Source: Axinella damicornis
Lineage: Eukaryota > Porifera > Demospongiae > Axinellida > Axinellidae
NCBI GenBank assembly: GCA_963931865.1
Contig: OZ007518.1
Coordinates: forward strand, 9,972,361-10,036,360
Direction: 5' to 3'
DNA: 64,000 nucleotides
In this document: in pieces, positions 25,552 to 35,980 of the stretch
Numbering within the stretch: the first letter of the stretch is position 1
How the letters are laid out: each line of letters begins with the position of its first letter
The notes under the pieces: model-generated
What the model was told of the DNA's origin: nothing
Databases searched by the model: none
Seen by the model: only the letters and a program-made list of their open reading frames with translations
Made by a program: the position numbers and the translations under genes

Positions 25552-26439
25552 TGGTGCCAGTTGACCCGCAGGAATGCTGAACACGGAACAGAATACCTGG
25601 ACTTCTTACAGAGAAAGAGTACTCTGATATCAGTTGCAAGTATGCATGAAGTGTGTGTAGCTATACTTGCAACTGATCACGTCCAGTTCTAGACTCTTTT
25701 GACTCTGTGATTGGGCTGCCGCAGATAGTGTTTCACAGCCGAGCCTTCCATGCCGTACAGATCAACTGCAAAGAAGTGATTCTTCCGCCAGCCTGCGTGT
25801 GAGTCTTGTTCCCTGGTACATGCTGATCTAGCTCACAGCAGCAGTTGGCCTAGGCCTGGCCTGCTCGAAGCATATTTGGTGATCATAGTCTGCATGTTCA
25901 ACAGTCTGTTCCGTTCTCGTTCCAAGCGTCAAGATCTTGGTGCTCCAATCAGATTGCTTACATATACACTGCATTCTTTGTGCTGGTATAGGGGCCAGCA
26001 TGAGAGTGTTCCTTGCTGCATGACAGAATAGGCCCTTGACCGGACAATTTCCCATCTGCGTACGAAAAATTGTGAACAACCGCGGAACTTTTAAAAACTA
26101 GAGTGTATCCTGTTTGTAATGTAAAATCTCTCTACCATGTGACTTCTAGTTTGTAGCTGTGGCTTCTCTGGCTGTGTTAGCTAGCTAACTAGCTAGCTAC
26201 CCCATGCAGGCTTCACAGGTGTATAACCTGACACAGAAGGTAATAGGGTGAACATTGTTGTTTTAGTTAAAATGAGGACTGTCCTTGGGTGAAAACTACT
26301 GTCGCGTAAGCTAATCGTTAACGCCAGCAATTGCTGGTTTCTGCGCACCACCGCGTCAGGTCTTATCGTAACGGTATTACTCATCAACCGCAATGTTAAC
26401 GTTGTGGGAAGCCAAGCAGCGTCTGAGAATTAAGGGCGT
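25552..26439. other. Intergenic between ZMYND10 and FBXL14
   Basis: Mostly featureless. A short open stretch near 25700-25800 (PQIVFHSRAFHAVQINCKE) looks protein-like but has no recognised family. The region upstream of 26440 presumably holds the FBXL14 promoter; no TATA box was identified. Confidence 0.45.
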
Positions 26440-27726
26440 ATGACAACAACGACGAAGATCATGCAGCAGGACATTCAGACGGACACAGACGTTGACGACA
26501 GCACGGACGAAGTGGACCTAGCAGCGATCTCCGCAACGATCATCCCGGACTGCTTGGAACACGTCTTCCAGTATCTCGACACGGCTGACAAGGGTCGCTC
26601 GGCACAAGTTTGCCGCCTTTGGAAAGATACCTGCTATCGCAAGAGCGTGTGGAAGAAGGTCGTCGCGAAGATCTCTCTCTCCCGGATGAGTGAAGATGTT
26701 TTGCACTCGATCCACGAGCGAGGAATTAGGAAGCTCCGAATCACAGAGCACAGGAATAACTTGGGATTGGTCACAAGAAGTTGCGCGACACTGCAGAGCC
26801 TGGACATAGCGGGCTGCTACTACACGAGAGACCACGCTCTCACGCATGCGTTTGGGAGCGAGATGAGAGAGATGGCAGAACTCGACTTCAGCTTCTGCAC
26901 TTGCGTCACGGATATCGGGGTGAGTAGCGCCGTGGAGCAGTGCCCCAATCTCGAGTCGCTGAATTTACAGGGCTGCTCGGATGTCCACCTGAACGACGCT
27001 ACCAAAAGGAGTCTGAATCGGTGCAGTAAACTACGAACACTTTCTTTGGTGGGTTGTAAGCAGGTTAATGTCTACAGCTTCAGAGGGCTCTGTGATCGAG
27101 ACGTGGGAGAGGGGATTGCACAACTGCAACATCTCAATCTGAGGGATTGCGACCACATATGTGACACATGCTTGCAATACATCGGCAACCACCTCAAGGC
27201 ATTGGAATCCCTTGACATTAGCTTCTGCATATCTATAACCGATCAAGGACTAGCAGCTGTTGCCAAAGGGCTACAGAATTTGAAAGTGCTCAAACTACAG
27301 GCTGTGGACAATGTGACATCTAGTGGGCTAAGACGTGTTGCCAACAGGTGCACGAGATTGAAGCACCTTGACGTTGGATTCTGTGATTGGGTTAACGATG
27401 ACTGTCTGGAGAAGGTTTCCAGTGGAAAGATTTTGGACACTTTGGAATGTTTGAACCTGTCCTGTGCCCGTATTACAGATGAAGGTGTTCGAGTTGTTGC
27501 AGAATCATTTCACCAACTGAAGCATCTCAACCTTGGGCAGTGCCACACCCTCACAGACTGCAGCCTTTGCCTCATCAGAAACAATCTAGTGCACCTGGTC
27601 AGCATCGACATCTACGGCTGCCATTTCTCAGAAAGAACCATTAACAGCCTCTGGGACACCCTATCCAATTTGAAGCTAGTCAACTTTTTTATGATTTCTG
27701 ATTCAAGGCAACAAATCACTTGGTGA
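26440..27726 (+). CDS. FBXL14: FBXL14-like F-box and leucine-rich repeat protein
   Basis: A single uninterrupted frame of 428 residues. An F-box lies at about 34-80 (IPDCLEHVFQYLDTADKGRSAQVC), followed by about eleven cysteine-type LRRs (LESLDISFCISITDQGL and similar) to near the end. Many positions match FBXL14/Partner-of-paired: the DKGR-AQVC segment, KSVW, a GIR block and the final LVSIDIYGC, with the C-terminus corresponding to the family's LKVLNLGLWQMTDS. FBXL14 is the substrate-recognition subunit of an SCF ubiquitin ligase that targets transcription factors such as Snail and Paired (family knowledge). An N-terminal extension of about 30 acidic/polar residues is longer than in vertebrates. 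The first ATG of the frame is used as the start. The gene is intronless here. Confidence 0.9.
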   Translation: MTTTTKIMQQDIQTDTDVDDSTDEVDLAAISATIIPDCLEHVFQYLDTADKGRSAQVCRLWKDTCYRKSVWKKVVAKISLSRMSEDVLHSIHERGIRKLRITEHRNNLGLVTRSCATLQSLDIAGCYYTRDHALTHAFGSEMREMAELDFSFCTCVTDIGVSSAVEQCPNLESLNLQGCSDVHLNDATKRSLNRCSKLRTLSLVGCKQVNVYSFRGLCDRDVGEGIAQLQHLNLRDCDHICDTCLQYIGNHLKALESLDISFCISITDQGLAAVAKGLQNLKVLKLQAVDNVTSSGLRRVANRCTRLKHLDVGFCDWVNDDCLEKVSSGKILDTLECLNLSCARITDEGVRVVAESFHQLKHLNLGQCHTLTDCSLCLIRNNLVHLVSIDIYGCHFSERTINSLWDTLSNLKLVNFFMISDSRQQITW

Positions 27727-27860
27727 ACTTATGTGTGTATGAAATACACAATCGTTTTATCTCAAGATAGAATTCGAATAATGGATAGAATTTTTTTGAA
27801 ACGATCATAAAGTTTACTCACAGCAACATAATGAGGAGGGATAGTCTGTTCCCAGATCAA

Positions 27861-27985
27861 TGTCGACTCGTTCCCAGGCCTTCTCAGTACACCTCCAGTT
27901 TTTGATCGCTTGCAGTGTGCAAAAACGGCCGGAGCATACTGTAAGCGATCAAAAGCTGGAGGTGTAGAAGGCATGGGAACGAAGC
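27861..27985. mobile_element. Palindromic element with TTGATCGCTTGCAGT core
   Basis: Complementary arms run from ACTCGTTCCCAGGCC and ACACCTCCAG to CTGGAGGTGT and GGGAACGAAGCTA, around a central TGATCGCTTGCAGTGTG / ACTGTAAGCGATCA. The core matches several other palindromes in the window. The target duplication is unclear. Confidence 0.7.
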
Positions 27986-28079
27986 TAGACAACGTAACAA
28001 CCGGGTCATGCAACGTTGTGGACCATGTGACAACCAGGTTGGGTCGATCTGCACGATCTGCATCTAGACTAGGGGAGGG

Positions 28080-28135
28080 GCATTGCAAGCTGCAGCGCTA
28101 GCGGCGCCCGGCGCCGCGGCATGCATAATTGATTC
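28080..28135 (+). promoter_or_regulatory. CpG-rich promoter segment of the MTCH2-like gene
   Basis: A short GC-rich stretch (GCGCTAGCGGCGCCCGGCGC) lies 35-85 bases before the start codon, in otherwise AT-balanced DNA. A promoter role is inferred from position only. Confidence 0.35.
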
Positions 28136-28157
28136 ACGAGTGGCACGTGACGCAGCA

Positions 28158-28181
28158 ATGGCGCAGCAATGGCGGAGCTAG
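28158..28181 (+). other. Overlapping upstream open frame at the MTCH2-like start
   Basis: ATG at 28158 reads MAQQWRS and stops at 28179-28181, overlapping the main ATG at 28169 in another frame. If the transcript includes it, it could reduce initiation at the main start. Confidence 0.4.
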
Positions 28182-29524
28182 AACAGCAAGGAATGGAAGC
28201 CAGTGGTCCCCTGGAGCAGCACCTCGAAACGCAGCCGGTGGGAGGGTATTATCCAGAAACTGTCACCCCCTCCTCTGACCCGACGGAATCGCAAGAGAAT
28301 GGCGCTGGTGGAAATGGGGATGTCGTGCATTCAAACGTAGCCGCCCACGCAGTACCTACTCAGCTACTGGATGATCAGGGGGGTGTCGCCCAGGAACTCG
28401 AACAAGAACACAGTCCCTTTCGTGGGCTTGGTTTGAGTGATGAGGAGAGCCAACAACAGCATGCTGCCCGGGTGTTCTCATCGGTACAGCGGAGGAGCGA
28501 GCGAGAAAGGCCCAGGGTCCGAAACCTCTCGCCAGAACAGCAGCTGATTGAAAGTGCAAGAAAGATCCTGGGGCTCAACCAAGCAAGACAACAACAGAAG
28601 GACACCTTCAGGGGATATGTCACAAAGACGTTGACGTCTGCACCATTTCATCCCCTGAGGCTGGCCCAGAGGCTCATTTCAATGGGGTACGAGCCGGTGC
28701 CGGCCAGGAGGCAGTACAGCATTGTGTACCACCAGTATCGCTACTACTATCCAGGCATAATTGGGTACTTCAAAGGCATAGCACGGCAAGATGGCTGGCG
28801 TGCACTTTATCGTGGCCTTGGTAACTGGATTATTGATGAGATTGTCACTTCGACTGTCCAGAGTGTTGTTCAAAGGAAAGTGTCTGCAGCAGTGAGAAAA
28901 CTACCCCTTAGTGTTGTTAGTGGCGGTGAGGATGTACCGGACACGGAAGAAAATGTTGAAACAACTCGTGCCGTTGCGGTGCGAGCTGTGCGAATGCTAA
29001 TTGTAAGCGCCATCACACAGACAACCGTCGAAATTCTAGTCCGCCCTTTCCATGTAATCGTTATTCGATCGATGGCTCAACACGTCGGTAAGGAGGCTCT
29101 GTACAGCACAGTTTGGGGTGCCGCGAGTGAGATTTACAACGAGGAGGGTGTTTCAGGGTTCTACTCCGGGATCATTCCGGCGATTCTCGGTCACATCTGC
29201 TCGTGTTTGCTGTACAGCGCACTGTGGTTTGGGTTTGAGATCGTAGCCATCAACACTCCTTACAACTGGGCAAAGATCGTGATCCGCGGGCTGGTAGAGG
29301 TCCCGATGCTCGCCTACTTCCCACGTAGTTACTGCTACCCTTTCACGCTCATGTCGACTTTGATGGCCGTCAATAACTGTCGCCTAAAAGCTGGCCTCCC
29401 TCCACAAATGCCAATCTTCGATGGCTGGAGGGACTGCTACCGATACCTTCGGAGCTCTGGTTTGATGTATCGCGGTTCCATGATCATCCTTCCTCGATTT
29501 GCGTACAGGACACCTCCGAGTTGA
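28169..29524 (+). CDS. MTCH2: MTCH2-like mitochondrial carrier homologue
   Basis: An intronless frame of 451 residues. The C-terminal 290 residues follow MTCH2: GYEPVPARR, YYYPGIIGYFKGIARQDGWRA, RGLGNWI, then RPFHVIVIRSMAQHVGKEALY, EEGVSGFYSGIIPAILG and YPFTLMSTLMAVNNCRL with a PIFDGWRDC stretch. These correspond to carrier-type repeats with degenerate signatures. MTCH2 is an outer mitochondrial membrane insertase and apoptosis factor (family knowledge). An N-terminal extension of about 150 Gln/Glu/Ser-rich residues is absent from vertebrate MTCH2 and is predicted to be disordered. An earlier out-of-frame ATG at 28158 opens an 8-codon frame that overlaps this start. Confidence 0.85.
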   Translation: MAELEQQGMEASGPLEQHLETQPVGGYYPETVTPSSDPTESQENGAGGNGDVVHSNVAAHAVPTQLLDDQGGVAQELEQEHSPFRGLGLSDEESQQQHAARVFSSVQRRSERERPRVRNLSPEQQLIESARKILGLNQARQQQKDTFRGYVTKTLTSAPFHPLRLAQRLISMGYEPVPARRQYSIVYHQYRYYYPGIIGYFKGIARQDGWRALYRGLGNWIIDEIVTSTVQSVVQRKVSAAVRKLPLSVVSGGEDVPDTEENVETTRAVAVRAVRMLIVSAITQTTVEILVRPFHVIVIRSMAQHVGKEALYSTVWGAASEIYNEEGVSGFYSGIIPAILGHICSCLLYSALWFGFEIVAINTPYNWAKIVIRGLVEVPMLAYFPRSYCYPFTLMSTLMAVNNCRLKAGLPPQMPIFDGWRDCYRYLRSSGLMYRGSMIILPRFAYRTPPS

Positions 29525-29749
29525 TACGGCAGCATCTTCAGTGACCAATGACATTCAACACTAACTACATAGTACAAAGTAATCGTGTATAATGTTGTCA
29601 GTTTATTGTATTATGTCCACAATATTGGAAATTGCCATGGGGCTCCAATCACATGGTCCAGCTAGTGCAGTGTGCAAAGTATAATTATGATACACTAACC
29701 TGCACTGTTACCAATAATAATAATAATTAATAGCATACTGCATGATATA

Positions 29750-29963
29750 CAGTCAAACCTCCGATAGTGGACCCTTCGAGATAGGGACACAATATAATAA
29801 ACCTCTCTACAAAGGACGCTTTTCAATTAAGGTCCCAAATGATTGGTTTGCCTATGGTTCTAATACATTTTGAACCTCCGAGAAGAGGACAACCTCTCTA
29901 CAAAGGACAAAAGACTTGAATTTATATTGTTCCCAAAGTGTCCTTTGTTCGGAGGTTTGACTG
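29750..29963. mobile_element. pogo/Tigger-like MITE, 214 bp
   Basis: Perfect inverted ends of at least 15 bp (CAGTCAAACCTCCGA) are flanked by TA at 29748-29749 and 29964-29965. The CAGTCAAACCTC terminus resembles Tigger/pogo-type ends. It has no coding capacity. Confidence 0.85.
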
Positions 29964-29965
29964 TA

Positions 29966-30394
29966 TGAATCACATGTGGAGAGTACAGTCCCACACTCTA
30001 CCCAACCATATGGCCATGGCTAGCTACGCGCGGATGGCAAGCTACATCTGGGATGGCTAGCTACATCCGGGATGTGTTGCTGAGTCATGCACATGACCTA
30101 ACCACACCCTATGCTATGTGTATAAGTCATGTGACCTAAGTAAACCAATCAGATTCATCTTAGAATAGTACTGTGGTAACTCAATTGCATGGTTTCCTCC
30201 AGGAGTGCATGATGCGCTAGACCAGATACAGGTTTCTGTTGCTATGGTAACAACCTCTTATTAGTGGACCTCTAGACGTACGTACAGTATTCAGGAATTC
30301 AGTGTAGAAAGTCACCATCAATACATTGTGTTTCATGACATACAACGTGCAACTGTAAAATGTAATTTGCATGACAGAATACAACTGACCCAGA
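29966..30394. other. Intergenic, no gene seen
   Basis: Downstream of the MTCH2-like gene. Short GCTAGCTACATC/GGGATG repeats occur near 30020-30070; nothing coding was recognised. Confidence 0.5.
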
Positions 30395-30439
30395 CAGAGG
30401 GAGCTAGCACTCTAGCCTTGAGCGAGGTGCATTGGAGGA

Positions 30440-30895
30440 GGTTAGAGGCTAGCCTTGCCGTTGGTACAAGGCTACTCTTGGTTCTGGGTAGAGTGAGGCA
30501 CGCTTGGCCGTGGGTACAGAGGCAGTCCGCTTGGTCTGGGTACGAGGGCTAGCCTTGGCCGTGGGTACAGGCTACCTTGGTCTGGGGTATGAGGCTACCC
30601 CCAGACCAAGGTAGCCTCGTACCCACGGCCAAGGTAGCCTCATACCCAGACCAAGGTAGCCTGTACCCACGGCCAAGGTAGCCTCGTACCCAGACCAAGG
30701 GTGCCTCGTACCCACGGCCAAGGTAGCCTCATACCCAGACCAAGGTAGCCTGTACCCACGGCCAAGGTAGCCTCATACCCAGACCAAGGGTGCCTTGTAC
30801 CCACGGCCAAGGTAGCCTCGTACCCAGACCTTCTATTCCTCCAGCTTACAGTATGCAAAAGCGGTAAAAAGCGGTAGTATAGAACGTCTGGGGAC
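30440..30895. repeat. Inverted and tandem array of AGGCTACCTTGG / CCAAGGTAGCCT units
   Basis: About 150 bp of units reading GAGGCTAGCCTTGGCCGTGG face an array of complementary units (CCAAGGTAGCCTCGTACCCA) from about 30596 to 30830. The array is completed by a palindromic terminus (30830-30905, TTCTATTCCTCCAGCTT ... ACGAGGCTAGG). The units derive from the palindromic family, with GTACCCA replacing GTTCCCA. Confidence 0.85.
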
Positions 30896-31212
30896 GAGGC
30901 TAGGCTCCAGGGCCTGGGTACGTGAAGTGGAAATGCTACTGATACCACGTAGTATGCGAACCACAACCTGTCAGTCCTAGACCAAGACCGTCCATCTGCA
31001 TACGTATTGCAAGCAATCAAAGACGGGAGGCGGGAACAGCCTCAGAACGAGGTTACAATAAGCTGTGTACATGGTTGTGCAAGGTAGTAGCGGTTGTAGC
31101 CGGGGAGAGGATCTTCCACTTGAAACACCATTGCTAGCCCTGCACATCAATTTCTCATGCCCCCTCCTGGTCTCTTACGCACTCCTCAGCTAGACCCCAT
31201 ACTGCAAGGAAT

Positions 31213-31547
31213 CTGGTAGCCTCGTTCCCAGGCTCCTCCCCAGCTTTTTGTCGCATACAGTACAGTATGCGATAAAAAGCTGGGGAGGAGCCTGGGAACA
31301 AGGCTAGGCTGGGGAGGAGCCTGGGAACAAGGCTAGGCTGGGGAGGAGCCTGGGAACAAGGCTAGGCTGGGGAGGAGCCTGGGAACAAGGCTAGGCTGGG
31401 GAGGAGCCTGGGAATGAAGCTGGGGAGGAGCCTGGGAATGAAGCTGGGGAGGAGCCTGGGAATGAAGCTGGGGAGGAGCCTGGGAATGAAGCTGGGGAGG
31501 AGCCTGGGAACAAGGCTAGGCTGGGGAGGAGCCTGGGAATGAGGCTA
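31213..31547. repeat. Palindromic element expanded into tandem arrays
   Basis: A full palindrome (31213-31305; TAGCCTCGTTCCCAGGCTCC to the complement, with TTTTTGTCGCATACAGTA at the centre) is followed by about ten copies of its right arm in two unit sizes: about 32 bp (GGGAACAAGGCTAGGCTGGG) and about 24 bp (GGGAATGAAGCTGGGGAGG). The last copy ends GAATGAGGCTA. Part of a transposable palindrome has become a minisatellite. Confidence 0.88.
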
Positions 31548-31598
31548 AGACTCTGGCCGTGATCACTGTGGTTTGCGTAGAAGTGAAAGTTCAGCATG

Positions 31599-34500
31599 TC
31601 ACTGATACCTTGTCCGGATTTCCTTCCAGCGCTGCACGTGCTGCTCCACGCACACAACCATGTCCTGCTCTGCGTCACTGCAGTTGGCCTATAGGACAAA
31701 ACAGCAGGACACAGTGGTGTAGTCTCGTTCCCAGACCCAAACAACCTCAGTGAAGATTGCTTGCAGTATCTCGCACCGCGATACTGGAAGCGATCCGCGC
31801 TGGGGTTGTTTGGGTCTGGGAACGAGACTAGTGTTGGTGTAGGATTTATAAGTGACACAGGGCAAATTTCATCTGATAGGCTCTTACAGTCTCTAGGTGT
31901 TGATCCAGTTCAACCCGTTTTCCATGGGGTGGGAGGGGCTTGGGAATATCTAGTCGGATGACAGTACCAGTGTCATCGACGGAGAGGGGAGACGGTTGAG
32001 GAAGGCTAGGGGGAGGGGGCAGTTGAAGGTGAGTGAAGTGTGGGAGAAGGGAGGGGGGGGGGGGGGGGGGGGCAGAGAGGAGGTGGGGAGCAGGAGGAGA
32101 TAGAGAGGGTGGGGAGGAAGAGGTGGGGAGGAGGAGGGGATGGAGGGGGTAGGGGCAGAGGGAGGTGACGAGAAGAGTGGGAAGGAGGCTCTGAGGTTGG
32201 TTTGGAAGGGAGAATCACTCACATCTGAAGCTCCTCATCGGAAATGTGGTTCTGAGTGAGAAAAGCAGAAATTTGATTATTAAGATAAGCGTCAACACAC
32301 CTAGCCTACCGTCTCATACAGTCAGTTCTACAGCAGGACACATGCAATGCACGCACCTCAGTGTTGTTGGCAGTGCCGTTGGTCAGCACCATTTTCTCAG
32401 GATTGTTGCACATCCATTCTCGACACATGACGTAGAGCGGTGTGGACTGATTGAACCGGGCTAGGTCCACCTTCCGGTCAAACAGCGTCATCACATGGGG
32501 AATGTATCTGCCGGAGACAGTATACCAGCTGATAAACTTTACTGTGATTGTGAACATGAACTTTACTGTAGTATACTGTGCAGTATACTGTATAGTACAG
32601 TGTACTGTAGTATACTGGAGTAGTATACTGCAGTATACTGCATAGTACAGTATACTGTATTATACTGCTGTATAGTGTAGTATACTGCAGTTACTGGCGT
32701 ACACTGTAGTGATATACAGGGTATTCTGTAACCATACAGTCATGTTAATCAAGTGGGATAGGTTTTAGTATCTGAAGTATACTGAAGTGTACGTGTCGGT
32801 ATACTGAAGTGTACGTATCGGTACATACCTTTCCCCCTCCAGTCCACTGTCACTGTCTGCAGAGGGAAGAGACACACAGTAACCTCTGCTGCTGCTAGAC
32901 AGTGTTCGTACGTCAACACACACTCTAGCCTCTAGCCCCTATCCGCCCAGCCGGTCAGCGTGCGCGTGTGACCGGCTGGGCGGAGAGGGGCTAGTGGCTA
33001 GATTGAGCAACACACTGTGTTAATGGCACAGTCATTGACCACACACCCGCAGACACAGGTGGAGCTTGTACAATCTCCAGAGATGGTCTTCATATACCAT
33101 ACTCTGCCTTACACAATAGCAGTGCATGTGACCTGCTACTGTGGGCGGAGCTAACTGACGGTGACGTGGGGGACACACTTGGACGGGGGGGGGTATTTTC
33201 GTACCCATCCCGCTATGCTCACACACCAGAGATAAGCTTTACTGACATTGCCAGCAAGCATAGATTACGTCAGGTATGCTCACGTGCCAAAACTGGAACC
33301 ATTCTCTAATAATGGCACATTTTGACATGTCCAAAATTGGTAGTTCTGTAGGGCGACGGATGTGCCATTTCTGGCAAAAATGAACCAAAAATTGCAGAAA
33401 CAGCACTCCTGGTGAGGGAAAGCACACCAAGGCTACACAATGAAGCCAGCACAAAGACCTACATGTGCACTAGCTGCCACTTGATGTGGAGGGTGTCCTG
33501 CATGCATAGCCTCGTTCCCAGGCCTTCTACACCTCCAGTTTTTATATAATTATAGTATGCAAAAATACCGTAAAAACAGGTGGTGTACAATGACTAATAT
33601 GAAAGGTATCTTGGGCTAGGAAGGAGATATGAAGCTGGGATTTGCACCATTGTGATCAGCATGAATGGAGCATTCCAATGATGTCCATTTTGCTATAGGT
33701 TGAATTTTGACCCCTAATCATTAAAAAACCATGGATTATAGCCTTTGGTTGAGTGCGATTTTCGGCAAAAATGTGACCAATGTGAAAATTCTTTTCTAGG
33801 ACATCATTCGGAAGCTCTATTCATGCTGATCACAATGGCGCAATTCCCAGCTTTGTATCTCATTCACGTACTGAGATACAATGCACCTTTCCTTGGACGT
33901 TAGACTCCTACAATACAGTACGTAGTTTGTACGCGTACTGTGATATCTTGGGCTAGGAAGGAGATATGAAGCTGGGATTTGCACCATTGTGATCAGCATG
34001 AATGGAGCATTCCAATGATGTCCATTTTGCTGTAGCTTGAATTTTGACCCAAAATCATGAAAAACCATGGATTATAGCCTTTGGTCGAGTGCGATTTTTG
34101 CCAAAAATGTGATTGATCATTTTAAGGACATAATTTCCAAGCTGTTTATATGCTGATCACAATGGCGCAATCCCCAGCTTCATATACATACCCACACCTA
34201 GTGCAACGTTATCTTCCAGTGGCACATCAGCACCACAGAACAGGAGTGCTGTTTCTGCCAGCTGTACATGCAGGTTTAGTTCCAAAATTGGCATGTCAAT
34301 ATGTGCCATAATTGGTAGAAATAGGGTTTCCAAAATGTGCCAGTTTTGGCGCAAAACATACACCATGTACCTCAATGAGCTTTAGTCAAACAGGAGCCAA
34401 ACGTACCCTCGGGAGATGGAAGGTTCTCTTTCCTCTGTCTCTTCCTTCTCCTCCTAACGGGAGACTTGCCTACTGCATTCACCCGTTTAGTGATGGGGGA

Positions 34501-35929
34501 GAGGATGGATGAGGGGGAGGAGGGATGGGATGGCGGAGAGGATGAATGAGGGGGAGGAGGGATGGGATGGGAGAGAGGATGGATGAGGGGGAGGAGGGAT
34601 GGGATGGCGGAGAGGATGGATGAGGGGGAGGAGGGATGGTATGGGGGAGAAAGGGGAGGAGGGATGGTATGGGGGAGAGGATGGATGAGGGGGAGGAGGG
34701 ATGGGATGGCGGAGAGGATGAATGAGGGGGAGGAGGGATGGGATGGGGGAGAGGATGGATGAGGGGGAGGAGGGATGGGATGGCGGAGAGGATGGATGAG
34801 GGGGAGGAGGGATGGGATGGGGGAGAGGATGGATGAGGGGGAGGAGGGATGGGATGGGGGAGAGGATGGATGAGGGGGAGGAGGGATGGGATGTGGGAGA
34901 GGATGGATGAGGGGGAGGAGGGATGGTATGGGGGAGAGGGGGATGGGGAGAGGAAGGATGGGGAGAGGATGGATGAAGGGGAGGAAGGATGGGGAGAGGA
35001 GGGATGGGATTAAGGAGAGGGGGGATGGGGAGAGGAGGGATGAGGGAGAGAATGGATGGGAAGAAGGGGGATGGGAAAGGAGGGGGTGGGGAAAGGAGGG
35101 GGTGGGGAGAGGAGAGAAGGGGAGAGGAGTAATACTGCATGTACATGACACCAAACAATTGAAACTCCCTAAATAAATCCGCTAGGAAAAAATTGCTCAC
35201 CTTTCCCTCTCTTCCGAGTGGAGTGAGTGCCCTCCTCCCCACCCCCTCCACTGCAAGAGTATGTACACAACACAGGAAGTAATCTTTACATGGAACTACC
35301 TCCGTAAATGTCCCATACATCTCCGCACCTACTAATCCCACTAGGAAACAGGGAATGTATTTTTCGTTGCGGTGCCTTGGGAATGGGAGCTAGGGAACTT
35401 CATGGTGCACTCAACATTACCCCAACTAACTGACATCCACATCCACTACATTACATGTACCTCCGTACGTGTCTCATAAATCTCCAGACCTACTACTTGG
35501 AAACATGGTAGTCTCGTTCCCAGGCTTTCGTATGGGGCCTGGGAACGAGGCTAGCTACATGGTGCACTCAGCATTACCCCCCAACTGACTGGGTAATGTT
35601 TGGCTTGGTCATGATCGACTGTGCCTTCCCTGGGTAAGTACTCAAGAAACAACAGAACAAACAACTCCTCCATCCTCACCGGGTGGGCAGCTCCATGAGG
35701 TCCCGTGCCCCCTCCTCCACATCGTCATCCACCACGATCTGTTCATCCTGATCCCTGTCAGGGGGGGGAGGAGAGAGAGAGAGAGAGAGAGAGGGAGGGA
35801 GGGAGGGAGGGAGGGAGGGAGGGAGGGAGGGAGGGAGGGAGGGAGGGAGGGAGGAGGGAGGGAGGGAGGGAGGGAGGGAGGGAGAGAGGGAGGGAAGGAG
35901 GGAGGGTGGGAGGGAAGGAGGGAGGGTGG

Positions 35930-35980
<51 letters not shown>

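Noticed and set aside
31100..31198. Possible extra LIN37 terminal exon after a TTGCAG acceptor
   Set aside because: It would add only a few residues before a stop and does not match the family; reading through to the stop at 31599-31601 gives a length close to the human protein.
31391..31858. 155-codon minus-strand frame with SFPGSSPA repeats
   Set aside because: It translates the tandem palindromic-element array; only the small LIN37 exon at 31599-31688 is real coding sequence.
34372..35341. Two Ser/Pro-rich minus-strand open frames of 260 and 284 codons
   Set aside because: They translate the 37-bp minisatellite of a LIN37 intron. The real coding parts inside are only the small LIN37 exons at 34407-34472 and 35201-35250.
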